The notes: generated by a model not told the origin, from the letters alone. Shown: positions 28,033-37,653, counted from the stretch's first letter. The stretch is 64,000 nucleotides of DNA from Candidatus Heimdallarchaeota archaeon LC_3 (GCA_001940645.1 MDVS01000025.1:13754-77753); one strand, 5' to 3'. Made by a program: numbers and translations.

Positions 28033-28512
28033 TTGAATGATGATAAAAATCTAATAGACTGTGATCTATGTGGTCAGTATCAATATTGTCAACAAATAAT
28101 GTTCGCAAATAAGCTATATTGGATCTGTAACAGTCATAATGAAGAGAAAGTCCTCAAAAGCTTAATTTCAATTTATGAAATCCTAGCATTTCCAATAGAC
28201 GAAAATCTTCAAAATTTTCGTTCAGAGTATAATTCAGATGTTACTCATTATGATCAAACCTATAGCAATAAGAAATGTTTTATTTGTGGCGAGATAGGTG
28301 TTGGTAATAGGATAAGATTTAATTCACGATATTTTCTCTTCTGGGAAAAACATAAAAAGGAAGAAGTCTATATTGCTATTATTGGAGCGACTAATAGATT
28401 TCCAGAACCTGGTTTGACCCCAGAAAACTATCAAACAAGAACAGAAAGCCAGATAAAGGATATTTATTCAAATATAGAGAGGGCATATAACCTTTCATAT
28501 TTAAGAGCATGA
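28033..28512 (+). CDS. Unknown protein with two CxxC zinc knuckles
   Basis: A 159-residue protein from TTG. It has two similar zinc-knuckle halves: CDLCGQYQYC near residue 10 followed by ICNSH, and CFICGE near residue 82 followed by a helical region with FWEKHKKEE. The repeated 'C.(L/I)CG' followed by an aromatic '(L/F)YWIC/FLFWEKH' strand suggests a tandem treble-clef protein. No partner on the same strand. Function unknown. Confidence 0.55.
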   Translation: MNDDKNLIDCDLCGQYQYCQQIMFANKLYWICNSHNEEKVLKSLISIYEILAFPIDENLQNFRSEYNSDVTHYDQTYSNKKCFICGEIGVGNRIRFNSRYFLFWEKHKKEEVYIAIIGATNRFPEPGLTPENYQTRTESQIKDIYSNIERAYNLSYLRA

Positions 28513-28555
28513 ACTATTTCTATCCTATTTTATACGTCATTAATTAGATTAAACT

Positions 28556-30160
28556 CTAGCTCGCTTCGATTTCTATGTTTTCAAATAAATCTACTGGGAG
28601 AATTTCTTTTACACGCGTTGGATCCTTAATCATCCTCAATGAGTTAAGGCAATACACAATAAAAGTTTGATCATCATAATCAATCTGGAGATCTAATTCT
28701 TTTCTCAATTCTTGCCATAGCTCTATAGGTTTCATATGGATTTCGTTAATTTTATTTTTTTGTATTAATTCCAAGGTCTTAGCAGATTGAATTTTGTAAT
28801 CATCAAATTTTGGATCGTTTGAAGTAAATTCACTATTAGCTATCCCTCCTATTCTATTTTCCTGAAGCAAGGTTAAAAATGTGAGATAAGCCCCACTTTT
28901 TCTTTTAAATCGTTCACTCAAAATCATCTGATCTATTGATTCATCCCAAGACTTTTTGAGGTCTTTTCCTTCTCTTACATCCTTAGTACATCTTATAAGA
29001 TGCTTTATGTATTGCTCAATTTTGAAATTTTGATCCAGTTCCTTAATGACATTGCTCCCTACCTTCCAAACAAAAGATTGAAACATGTACGACCATTGTT
29101 GGAACGTGCCTTCTGCGAGAACTTTTTTAATAGAAATCGATGTTTCGCTAGTTTTTTCTGCAAGTACCATCCAAGTAATGTTATTATCAGATGATGGCTG
29201 TCTGGGAAAATATAAAAACTCATCGTTGATGGGAAATTCAGAATTACTGCTCTGCATTTTTAGCATGTCAAGTTGATTTATCCAGTAGGGATTTATATTT
29301 TGTTTTTTTGCTTTAGCGTTTAAAATAATTTCTTCTACTTGTATTATTTTAGAATCAATATCTGATTTCAAAGGGGAAGCATTTTCCAATAGCTCTTCTT
29401 TTATGAATTCAAAATCCTTTTGAAAAATCGGATTATCATGATCAAAAAATTCTTCATTTATTTCCAATGTTAGGAATGGATAAATATTGTTCAATAATTC
29501 AGCTTGAATATTTACATTTGATTCCGGATGTATGGATTTATGTCTAAATGAGCTGAAAAGATAATATTGCATTCCTTCTCCTAAAGGATCATTTTCTTTC
29601 CATTCTAAGGTATGTGGTCTACCTTCGAGTTGAAGTAATTTAGTATATGTTTGTTGAAAATTGATCCGATCTTCGTCATCTGAATATAACAACCAAAAAT
29701 GATTAGCAGCAGACAATACGCTAGAACTGAGGTCTTTCAAAGTGTGAGTGAGATAATGAAGATCAGAATCAGTGATATAAATACTAAAATGCTTAATTAA
29801 ATAGTCGATTCTACTATTAACTCCTTCTAAATAATTGATATCATTACTCAAACTTTTTATCATCTCTTCTTTGTGAGGAAAAGCCTTTTTCATGTCGTCG
29901 AAACTTCTGATTTTATCTGATCGCTGAAAATAAGAAGATTCTGGGAATTTGTGTTTAAAATGCCAAATTTCAGTGTCCAAATAGTTATTATCAGTTTTTG
30001 CAAGTGAGGATAGTAATCTACTTTTACCACTTTTCTGCTCAATTGCTGGAAAAAAATAATATTTAGTACCATCTCTAAAAATTCTGGGAATTTTGTGTAT
30101 TTCTAATTCTTTTTCAATTGCTTCTATTTTAAACATGTTAAGAGAATTTTCTTCTGTCAT
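28556..30160 (-). CDS. Unknown alpha-helical protein
   Basis: A 534-residue protein, ATG start, not recognised. Mostly helical and acidic, with SSFRHKSIHPESN near residue 215 (an R-x4-H arrangement reminiscent of HEPN, but not in an obvious helix pair, so weak). It has no signal peptide, membrane span, cysteine cluster or nucleotide motif. It is 49 bases downstream of the 101-aa gene and probably in one transcript with it. Its position among helicases suggests, but does not prove, a DNA- or RNA-related role. Confidence 0.55.
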   Translation of the reverse strand: MTEENSLNMFKIEAIEKELEIHKIPRIFRDGTKYYFFPAIEQKSGKSRLLSSLAKTDNNYLDTEIWHFKHKFPESSYFQRSDKIRSFDDMKKAFPHKEEMIKSLSNDINYLEGVNSRIDYLIKHFSIYITDSDLHYLTHTLKDLSSSVLSAANHFWLLYSDDEDRINFQQTYTKLLQLEGRPHTLEWKENDPLGEGMQYYLFSSFRHKSIHPESNVNIQAELLNNIYPFLTLEINEEFFDHDNPIFQKDFEFIKEELLENASPLKSDIDSKIIQVEEIILNAKAKKQNINPYWINQLDMLKMQSSNSEFPINDEFLYFPRQPSSDNNITWMVLAEKTSETSISIKKVLAEGTFQQWSYMFQSFVWKVGSNVIKELDQNFKIEQYIKHLIRCTKDVREGKDLKKSWDESIDQMILSERFKRKSGAYLTFLTLLQENRIGGIANSEFTSNDPKFDDYKIQSAKTLELIQKNKINEIHMKPIELWQELRKELDLQIDYDDQTFIVYCLNSLRMIKDPTRVKEILPVDLFENIEIEAS

Positions 30161-30209
30161 AAGGCTATTAATAGATACAACACTTCCTAGTTGATTAAGA
30201 ATTAAATTT

Positions 30210-30515
30210 TTAACGAGTTGAGAAGAAATTATCGTGTTGAAGGATCTTTTTAAATTTATACCCTCTAAAAAAGCTTTTCAATTCTCCAAATCTGAATTTA
30301 TACTTAAAATCAAGAACATATTTTTCAACGTTTTTTCTACAGTTTTCCACTAAAGGAGGAACTGATTTTTTATCCCAATTTTGAATTATTTGCTCATTTA
30401 GGAATTTTTCCATAATTTCTAGACTAATTTCGGGTCTAATGTCGTCATAATTTATTGACAAACCCAAACCAGTTGATTGAATTTCAAGGTCATAAATAAA
30501 TTTCATTTGTGTCAC
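30210..30515 (-). CDS. Small unknown protein
   Basis: A 101-residue protein with ATG start. First half acidic and beta-like (MKFIYDLEIQSTGLGLSINY), second half helical and basic (NCRKNVEKYVLDFKYKFRFG). No family recognised. It lies immediately upstream of the 534-aa gene on the same strand. Confidence 0.45.
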   Translation of the reverse strand: MTQMKFIYDLEIQSTGLGLSINYDDIRPEISLEIMEKFLNEQIIQNWDKKSVPPLVENCRKNVEKYVLDFKYKFRFGELKSFFRGYKFKKILQHDNFFSTR

Positions 30516-30818
30516 TTCTTCAATATCCTACTTATAAAGGATTTGATAAAAACGCAAATTACCTGTAACACGATCCTTAATGAAAATGAATTTATGCATC
30601 CAATACATTCGTAAACTTGATAAGCGGCGTAACAAAAAATACCTAAAAAAATCCAAAACGTAAATTTTGAATCAACTTTCCATACAATTGCTACAAAAAA
30701 TACTGAAACATGACAATTTCATCACTTAAACTATTTCAAGTGAATGGGTCAAATACTCACAATTGATTACCAATAGAAACTAATTTGGTCATAATCCACA
30801 TAATCAGCATTAGTTTAT
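30516..30818. other. Intergenic region, nothing recognised
   Basis: About 300 bases of AT-rich DNA between two minus-strand unknown genes. Presumably it contains the promoter of the downstream pair and the end of the 387-aa transcript; no clear element was seen. Confidence 0.3.
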
Positions 30819-31982
30819 TTATTTACTATCTTTCTTTTTCTCATCATTCATTTTTTGACTAAATCCCGTAAGCACATCTTCACCCAATAGCTCCCCAAGT
30901 AGAATATGTGCGTTTTCTGTTAATGACTGGGTAATAATGCGTGATTTTTCTACATCATTCACATACCCCTCCATAAAATCCGTAAATTCCGTTATCTGAA
31001 GAAAAGTATTAATCAGTAACTCTATCATTTCACCTAGTAATCGGATGTTCTTTTCTTTTTGATACGTATCAGATCCAACATGTACATAACTGTTGGTAAC
31101 ATCATATAATTTTTCTATGTCTTCTCTAATTGGAGAAGTAAATTCATCTAAACTACCCACTAATGATGGGTTTCTTCGTGGTGTTTTAAAATTTAGGTGA
31201 TTAGAATGCTGAATTTTCACTTCTAATATTGAAGAAGCGTGTTCTCTATCCATTTTTTTCCCTTTTGTCCATCCTTCAATAATTGTCCTGATGTTTCCTA
31301 GCGCAGCTTCCTGATTATCATAATGAAAATCGTGCAATAAACGTAGTAATTGGTTAGGAAACAATTTGAAGTGATAATAAAGTAAGGAATCATCTATGTT
31401 TTCTTTCTTCTCTTGTTTCAGATTTTTGTATACTCCTATGGCTAATATTGGTTTCATGACGGCAAAAAAAGTTGACATCTTTTTTTCTGGTGTGGTTTTT
31501 AGTTTTTCAGTGGTTCGTCCTTTTGCATAATAACCCATATCAATAATGATATTAAATAATCCTATTTGATCAATGACGAGGAACATGTCGTTGAAAAGTT
31601 TTAGGGATTCTTCTATCATATTCTCAAGGGAAAACTGTTTCGGTGAAGAATCAGGATCAGAATCAGTAGCAGTTGTTTTTCCAGCAAGCATGTCTTTTAG
31701 TTCCTGATTCATAGAAAGTAGTCCTTTAATGAGGTCTTTATTAGCGTCACTGTATGTACCTATTATCTCTTCTTCTCCTTCCTCTACAGTATTCAATCCT
31801 AATTCTTGCCTTTTCTCATCTGGTAGCGTGTTAATGAATTCATTAATTTTGGTTAAGTTTTTTTGATCTTGTAAAATTGGTACCAGTTTTGCGGTCATGG
31901 TTTTAGTCAATAATGTCAGCATATCAAGGCTAATTTTCTCTAATCGTTCTTTTGTTTCTTCATCGATTTCCATATCGATCAC
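30819..31982 (-). CDS. Unknown alpha-helical protein beside helicase fusion
   Basis: A 387-residue protein starting at ATG (longest frame), acidic and helical throughout. A segment near residues 290-350 reads IEKLYDVTNSYVHVGSDTYQ then hydrophobic helices. This is like the 'LRN..vH' turn of HEPN/DUF5677-type domains but without the arginine, so it is at best an inactive relative. It is the next gene after the exonuclease-helicase fusion on the same strand (gap about 165 bases) and may be its functional partner. Confidence 0.5.
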   Translation of the reverse strand: MIDMEIDEETKERLEKISLDMLTLLTKTMTAKLVPILQDQKNLTKINEFINTLPDEKRQELGLNTVEEGEEEIIGTYSDANKDLIKGLLSMNQELKDMLAGKTTATDSDPDSSPKQFSLENMIEESLKLFNDMFLVIDQIGLFNIIIDMGYYAKGRTTEKLKTTPEKKMSTFFAVMKPILAIGVYKNLKQEKKENIDDSLLYYHFKLFPNQLLRLLHDFHYDNQEAALGNIRTIIEGWTKGKKMDREHASSILEVKIQHSNHLNFKTPRRNPSLVGSLDEFTSPIREDIEKLYDVTNSYVHVGSDTYQKEKNIRLLGEMIELLINTFLQITEFTDFMEGYVNDVEKSRIITQSLTENAHILLGELLGEDVLTGFSQKMNDEKKKDSK

Positions 31983-32146
31983 ATCTACTAATAATAACAG
32001 TTTAATGAACTATTATTTGGGAATTGATCAGTTTGATTCTTGTAGTCTGAAGTCTTGATAATTAAGATAATAGTTAAATTACAATTATTTAAATTCATTT
32101 TCCTCTACATTCATTATATCAGTTTAATAAACCAAATTGCCTTATT

Positions 32147-35100
32147 TCATTCATTTTTATTTTCTTTGCCCGTTTTCATAATTATTTTTTCAAAAAAATT
32201 CATTGTACTCTCTTTATCTAAATCAAGTTTTGGATTGTGACATTTCAAATCGAAGGTGCATTTAGGACATCCATGGGGATTAGGGCATTCACAAGATAAG
32301 ATGATTTGTTGCATTCGCTCAAAAATATACTTGATTCTCTTCATTATTGTCAGAATACTTCCATTTCCTCCCTCCGAGGCATCATATAATACTAACTTGT
32401 TTTTTAAGTCTGAGGCTTGTATAAAGAAATATTCTGATTGTAATCCTAATTTCATCTGGACTGCTGATCGTAATAAGTGACGTAACGTGTGTAAGACTTC
32501 TATTCGTATTTCATCTTGAAACGTTAATTCCAGAATAATTGTTCTGTGGATATAGGAATATTGGCTGAAATGAATTTTACTACTTGCTTTTGATCGTCCT
32601 TGTCTTGTCTCAGCGCCCTTTATGGTGTAGACGACCTTTCCTTTGCCAACCAGTATCTCAGTTTTTTCCAACCTGTTTAGAGAACTGGGTTCACTAATAA
32701 ATTCGTAGGATTCCAGTCTTATCGGTCTTACAACTGTATAATCTTCCCTGACTATCCGCTCTACCCGAGCAATATAATGAGGTCGATTGAATCGTGTAGT
32801 CTTTTTGACTTCTAATATCTTAAATTTGTTTCCAGCAATATAACGCCTTGCTTGGGGGAAATATTCCCAGAACGCATAAGGGAACGACCTGGTAGCTATG
32901 GTCTTGTTATAATATTTTATTTCCATCGATCCTCCACTTGTCCTTAAAGAAAATACTGGAGCATTAGTTTTTCCATTTGTAGATCCATTAGACAAATTTT
33001 GCTCCTCTTTGTCTCTTCTCTCCTTTTTTTCTATTAATTCCAAAATATCGTCATATTCTCTGAATTCATTATCTTCAAATGATTTCTCAAATTTTGCTAA
33101 CCGTAAGTGTTCGAATATTATTCTCCGATTATTCGTCTCAAACGTTATTGGTGTTACATCGGTAAGATATTCATTGGGATGTCTGATATAATATTCACTT
33201 ACCACATCATTACATAACTCCAGTATCGCTAATGCTGGTCTATCTCTTCGACCTGCACGACCAATTCGTTGATAAAGATTATTAATAGGGACTAATGGCG
33301 TTATTACACCAGATATGTCTCCGACATCTATTCCCAATTCTAAAGAGCTGGTACAAACGACAGCTTTGATGAGACCATCTCGTAATTTCGTTTCAACATT
33401 TTGTCTGTGAGTCTTATCTAACCCTCCTCGATGAATCTCTACTTGTTTTCCTAATTCATCAGATAATGCTCTATAGGTATATTCAGTTGCTTGTTGAGAA
33501 TTGCGAAATAATAACAACGTATGTCCATTATTTTTCGATGTGAGGTCTCGGACTAATCCTGAGACATTATAACTATTATCTTTATCAATACTGGGACTAA
33601 TAAGGAGGATATCTAAAGCTGGACGTTTTGCTACATTATCTTTACAATAAATAACAACGATATCTTCCCCTGTTAGTCGTCTGAAAAACTCTTTAGGGTT
33701 ACCAACTGTCGCAGACGCACCAATAATCTGAAATTTACCAATAATACGTCTTAATCGTTGTAATAACATGAAAAGATGCGTACCAAGAATGCCTGAATAA
33801 GTATGTACTTCATCAAATATTATTATTTCTACATCTCTTAACGCTTGTTGCCATTGTCTCTTGTATAAATTATAATGTAACCAATCAGGTGTAGTTAACA
33901 AAATATCTGGTGGTGATTCTTGAATTTTTTTTCGTTGATGAATTCCCACATCACCATCAAGCTGTTTGACTGTTAATCCAAGTATCTCTGTCCATTTAGT
34001 TATTTTATGTAGTTGGTCATTGGATAATGCTTTGGTCGGATAAAACAGTATTGCTAGTATTTGGTCTTCTTGAGTCTTTGGATTTATTTTCTTATTATTT
34101 TCTTTTATTAAAATTATTCGTTGTAATACTGGAAGTAAGAAAGCTTCAGTTTTCCCATTACCTGTTGGAGCAGTAATGAGAACAGAGGATCCTTGAGATA
34201 TCTGGTTAAAAGCATGGTACTGGTATTCATATAATGTTTCAATACCGGAATCAAGTAATTTTTTTCTGATTCGATAATTCATTTCTAAGGTGTCATAGGG
34301 CAAAGAAACTGGTTTTTGTTCATTGCTGTGTTTAAACATTCTAATAGAGGCTTTATTAGTTGAGATTAATTGTTGATAGATGTCTGGAGCAGGACGTAGC
34401 CCTAATTTGTAGATATATCCCTCATCGAAGTATTGAGAATAAAATCCCTCTTTATAAGAATAAATATCTCTATATTTCTCTGGTTTAAAGATGAATTGAT
34501 ACTTAAATCCATTATTTGTCTGATGACGATAAGGATGGGTCAATTCTTGTGGAAAAGCGAATTTGTTCCAATCTGTCTTCTGTATTACTTTGTCGTATTG
34601 TAGACATACTAAAGCTAACTGATTAATAAGACAAGCGCGATTATGCAAAAGGACTAATCTTCGATACAATTTTCTTTTCTTAATATCACCACCTGATTGA
34701 AATAATTTGTACCAGATAGGAATATTAGCTCCCTTCCCTGGATCATTATCATGGGGCAGATACACTTCTTGGCGACGAGCACGATAACCATCTTTGAAAG
34801 GAGAACATTCTTGGAAAACAGTATTTTGAAAGAATCGTCCTTCAAATTTTATGTTATAGACATATAACGGTGGCTTAACTAGTCCTTTGTGCAATTCTTT
34901 AATTAAAAGTTTGAAGGATTTGCTATTGAGGGAAGCATGATTAAATAATATTCTGAATTGATTACCGAAGAGAAATCCAAAGGATATAATTTTTGCAGTT
35001 TTTGGATCAATTCCTGTTGTTTCAATATCAATAATTGTTCCATCGATGATACTAACTGCACTTTCTCCCTCAAGACAGGTAGTAGCAGTAATACTATTGG

Positions 35101-35647
35101 AAATACGAAAAGTAGCAGTATGATTTATCACCAAGGCTAATTTGTTCAATAACATTAGTTCAATATAATCTAGTATCTGTCTACCAAAAATACTTCTTTG
35201 AGAGAATTGGTACGCCCATTGAGGACTATAAAATAAATTTGATTGATGATGTCTGGAGGAGATATGTCCCCAAATATCCATATTTGTCTGGAAAGAATCA
35301 ATGACTTCGATTTTTTCTTTATGTTTTTGAAATAAATCACCAGTCTGATCTTGTGATGATAATATATCATATTCAGGCTGAAACATATAAATAGGTAGTG
35401 AAAGTTTGTCTATATTAGTATCAAACCAACTGGTAAATTCGTTTCTTGTCGTCTCACCATTTTTTGATAAATAAAGTGACATTCTCGATTGTCTAATAAT
35501 ACCAAATCCGAGAAGAATATCAGAATCATCAGCTAATGGTAATAATTCAATAACTGTTCCTTCAAGAGAGACTTTGAGATCAATAACTTTAGTTATTACC
35601 ATATCAGCAAGAGATCTCCGAGAAACAGAATGATTAATAGCAGTCAT
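32147..35647 (-). CDS. DEDD exonuclease-MrfA-type helicase fusion
   Basis: An 1166-residue protein combining an RNase H-like exonuclease and an SF2 helicase. Residues 200-350: ExoI TIIDIETTGID (D207, E209) and ExoII LYVYNIKFEGRFF (262-273; the usual Asp is replaced by Glu). Residues 470-1000: Walker A APTGNGKT (493-500), DEVH (612-615), ASAT (643-646), motif VI QRIGRAGRR (793-801). Residues 1085-1140: LYDASEGGNG and a cysteine cluster C1119, C1121, C1127, C1130, C1136, as in the DUF1998 tail of MrfA/Hrq1. In Bacillus, MrfB (exonuclease) and MrfA (helicase) are separate proteins that repair mitomycin lesions; here both lie in one chain. Repair of crosslinks or bulky lesions is inferred. Confidence 0.85.
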   Translation of the reverse strand: MTAINHSVSRRSLADMVITKVIDLKVSLEGTVIELLPLADDSDILLGFGIIRQSRMSLYLSKNGETTRNEFTSWFDTNIDKLSLPIYMFQPEYDILSSQDQTGDLFQKHKEKIEVIDSFQTNMDIWGHISSRHHQSNLFYSPQWAYQFSQRSIFGRQILDYIELMLLNKLALVINHTATFRISNSITATTCLEGESAVSIIDGTIIDIETTGIDPKTAKIISFGFLFGNQFRILFNHASLNSKSFKLLIKELHKGLVKPPLYVYNIKFEGRFFQNTVFQECSPFKDGYRARRQEVYLPHDNDPGKGANIPIWYKLFQSGGDIKKRKLYRRLVLLHNRACLINQLALVCLQYDKVIQKTDWNKFAFPQELTHPYRHQTNNGFKYQFIFKPEKYRDIYSYKEGFYSQYFDEGYIYKLGLRPAPDIYQQLISTNKASIRMFKHSNEQKPVSLPYDTLEMNYRIRKKLLDSGIETLYEYQYHAFNQISQGSSVLITAPTGNGKTEAFLLPVLQRIILIKENNKKINPKTQEDQILAILFYPTKALSNDQLHKITKWTEILGLTVKQLDGDVGIHQRKKIQESPPDILLTTPDWLHYNLYKRQWQQALRDVEIIIFDEVHTYSGILGTHLFMLLQRLRRIIGKFQIIGASATVGNPKEFFRRLTGEDIVVIYCKDNVAKRPALDILLISPSIDKDNSYNVSGLVRDLTSKNNGHTLLLFRNSQQATEYTYRALSDELGKQVEIHRGGLDKTHRQNVETKLRDGLIKAVVCTSSLELGIDVGDISGVITPLVPINNLYQRIGRAGRRDRPALAILELCNDVVSEYYIRHPNEYLTDVTPITFETNNRRIIFEHLRLAKFEKSFEDNEFREYDDILELIEKKERRDKEEQNLSNGSTNGKTNAPVFSLRTSGGSMEIKYYNKTIATRSFPYAFWEYFPQARRYIAGNKFKILEVKKTTRFNRPHYIARVERIVREDYTVVRPIRLESYEFISEPSSLNRLEKTEILVGKGKVVYTIKGAETRQGRSKASSKIHFSQYSYIHRTIILELTFQDEIRIEVLHTLRHLLRSAVQMKLGLQSEYFFIQASDLKNKLVLYDASEGGNGSILTIMKRIKYIFERMQQIILSCECPNPHGCPKCTFDLKCHNPKLDLDKESTMNFFEKIIMKTGKENKNE

Positions 35648-35676
35648 AGTAAGTTCGGAAGTATTACAACCTCTTC

Positions 35677-35689
35677 TTTAAATATCAAA
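35677..35689 (-). promoter_or_regulatory. BRE/TATA promoter of the helicase fusion
   Basis: Minus strand TTTGATATTTAAA, centre about 35 bases from the ATG at 35647. It is the exact inverted repeat of the element at 35737-35749, with 47 bases between, forming a symmetrical divergent promoter. Confidence 0.65.
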
Positions 35690-35736
35690 TGACAAGATTA
35701 AGGAAAAAATCTTTAGTCAGAATTCGATTCTTCTTT

Positions 35737-35749
35737 TTTGATATTTAAA
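35737..35749 (+). promoter_or_regulatory. BRE/TATA promoter of the divergent membrane gene
   Basis: Plus strand TTTGATATTTAAA, 30 bases before the TTG at 35780 and 135 before the ATG at 35885. Archaeal TATA spacing favours transcription starting just before 35780, so the short ORF there belongs to the transcript. Confidence 0.65.
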
Positions 35750-35779
35750 CACCAATTTCATAATAGATTGGTATTAAAA

Positions 35780-35881
35780 TTGTCTTTGCTAAATAGAAGA
35801 ATTTTTCTTATTTTGATCATTTTAACTTCTAGTATTATTTTTCTCACTACCTATGCTGAAGAAACTATTCTGGAGCAATGA
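35780..35881 (+). CDS. Signal-peptide ORF in frame with next gene
   Basis: A 33-residue ORF from TTG: basic LNRR, a hydrophobic core (FLILIILTSSIIFLT) and TYAEETILEQ, then TGA. It is a typical signal peptide plus a few mature residues. The TGA is followed, in the same frame, by TAT and the ATG of the membrane protein at 35885. The two therefore look like one gene interrupted by a single stop. Alternatives: nonsense mutation, sequence error, read-through, or two coupled ORFs. Confidence 0.5.
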   Translation: MSLLNRRIFLILIILTSSIIFLTTYAEETILEQ

Positions 35882-35884
35882 TAT

Positions 35885-36565
35885 ATGGCTGATTTACTAG
35901 TCGAAGCATCAAATTTCTTATCAGGATTATACAATGGATTCATGACCGAATTACTCGGTGATCTCATAACGGGACTTTTTACTATTATTTTTCTTAAAAT
36001 CATTATTGAGATTGTCTTTAGTATTTTTCCTTTCCTCAGACGAATAGCCAATACTATTTTTATGCCTTTTACTATTCTTCATCAATGGTCTCATATTCAT
36101 AAAGCTAAACAAATTAATAATAAAGCAGTAATGAAACGGATAGCGTTAGTGGATTCCGAAGCTATTTCTGGACATGAAAGGTTTCTTCAATCTAAAATCT
36201 TTGTCCGACCAACATTTAGAATGGGTATTGGTGATAAAGAAAACACAGGAATCATCATATTACCTTCAGAAGAACTAACCTTGAAAGAAACAATGGGATT
36301 AATTTATGCACCATCTAAATACGGATTTGTATTCACGGGAATACTCATTTTTCTAGCACCATTAGTCCAAGCGAATCAAATATTCGGATTAGTGCATTTG
36401 TATTTCTTATTTGGATCATTATTATTTCTTTTTCCTTCACAGGAAGATTATCGGTTCCTTATTAATACTTTAATGACGAGTTCTACCGTCTCCCCAATGT
36501 ATTTGAAAATCTCATCATTCTTTTCTTTCCTCAACCAGAACTACTCGGCTGAAAAAAATAATTAA
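35885..36565 (+). CDS. Integral membrane protein
   Basis: A 226-residue membrane protein with about four hydrophobic segments (around residues 20-45, 50-65, 150-165 and 170-190). Between the second and third is a polar loop with HQWSHIHKAK, which faintly recalls zinc-binding HExxH-type membrane proteins but lacks the glutamate. ATG start. The reading frame continues upstream through one TGA into a signal-peptide ORF (35780-35881), so the natural protein may be about 260 residues. It is transcribed divergently from the helicase fusion. Function unknown. Confidence 0.6.
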   Translation: MADLLVEASNFLSGLYNGFMTELLGDLITGLFTIIFLKIIIEIVFSIFPFLRRIANTIFMPFTILHQWSHIHKAKQINNKAVMKRIALVDSEAISGHERFLQSKIFVRPTFRMGIGDKENTGIIILPSEELTLKETMGLIYAPSKYGFVFTGILIFLAPLVQANQIFGLVHLYFLFGSLLFLFPSQEDYRFLINTLMTSSTVSPMYLKISSFFSFLNQNYSAEKNN

Positions 36566-36909
36566 CTATACTTTTAATTATCCCTTCTTTTGTTAAAAGT
36601 TGTTGGTAATTCTTAATGATTGAATATATTTTCAATATCTATCGTTTTTAGAAAATTTTCTTGTTTAATTGTTTTTTGTGTAAAAAATATGATTTTGCAA
36701 CAAAAATTTGTTTAAAATGCGATTTACCATTAGAATAATTTGAATGAGAAGAAACAGAGCATTTATTAGGTATATTATTAATTTCTTTACAAATTTTGAT
36801 TTTTAACATTTAATTTAAAGTTTTTGTTATCTATTTATATATAGCATTAGAAAGAAAAGCAATTTAATCCAGTATGGAATTTAATTCTTATTTAAGGTAT
36901 TAAAAGTGA
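36566..36909. other. Intergenic region upstream of a kinase
   Basis: About 340 bases. TATTTATATATAG near 36832-36844 is a likely TATA box for the kinase at 36910. No ORF supported. Confidence 0.4.
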
Positions 36910-37653
36910 GTGGAGAAAGTGACTAATTCTAAGAATATTAATAAAAAGGGACAATACTCAAACGATACACACTCGAACAACTCAAATGTTGACCCGTTAA
37001 AAATTAAAGGTTTACTAATTGATATTCTAAATCATGATCTTTGTAATACATTAATAATTGTCAACGGCTATACGCGCCTCCTTAAAAAAGAAACAAAAAT
37101 TAATGGAGGAGAACCATTGTTAGAAAAGATTAGTCAAAATATTATTAATTCAAAAGCAATCCTAGAAAATATTATTGAGTTTATTAAATGCACAGATTTT
37201 GTTAATTTAGAATTAACAGAATTAGATTTGCATAAGATAATTTATTCTGCTCTGAAATCCAGTAATTTATCCAATGAGCACATAATGGTAGAAAATCGAA
37301 CTCATTCCCAAATCTTGGTCAAAGGTAATAAAATATTGGAGAATGTGTTCATAAATATATTTAACAATGTCGTAAAACACGCAAATGAAGGGAAAAAAAT
37401 AATCATTGAGAGTTTAACTTCAGGAAACAAACAGCACATAAAAATAAAAGATTTTGGTCCAGGAATAGAAAAATACATTCTCGAAAACATATTTGATAGA
37501 AATAATCATGGTAAACACTTCGGTCTCTCTATTAGTAGGCGAATCATAGAGTTACATAATGGAAAAATGTGGATAGATAATAACCCAGACGGAGGAACAA
37601 TAGTAAATATTGTTTTACCAACTGGGTCAGATAAGGAAAGGTGGAAAGGGTGA
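36910..37653 (+). CDS. Soluble histidine kinase (HisKA-HATPase only)
   Basis: A 247-residue histidine kinase without a visible sensor. The H-box is in IDILNHDLCNTLIIVNGY (His about residue 40), the N-box in NVFINIFNNVVKHANEG, G1 in IKDFGPGIE and G2 in KHFGLSISRRIIELHNG. The enzyme would autophosphorylate and pass phosphate to a receiver. The nearest candidate is the receiver-PAS protein 290 bases downstream. GTG start. No membrane segment, so it probably gets its signal from a partner protein. The N-terminal 30 residues are Asn-rich and disordered. Confidence 0.85.
   Translation: MEKVTNSKNINKKGQYSNDTHSNNSNVDPLKIKGLLIDILNHDLCNTLIIVNGYTRLLKKETKINGGEPLLEKISQNIINSKAILENIIEFIKCTDFVNLELTELDLHKIIYSALKSSNLSNEHIMVENRTHSQILVKGNKILENVFINIFNNVVKHANEGKKIIIESLTSGNKQHIKIKDFGPGIEKYILENIFDRNNHGKHFGLSISRRIIELHNGKMWIDNNPDGGTIVNIVLPTGSDKERWKG

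Noticed and set aside
30819..31982. Annotation as an active HEPN RNase
   Set aside because: The turn resembles HEPN, but the arginine of the R-x4-6-H motif is missing.
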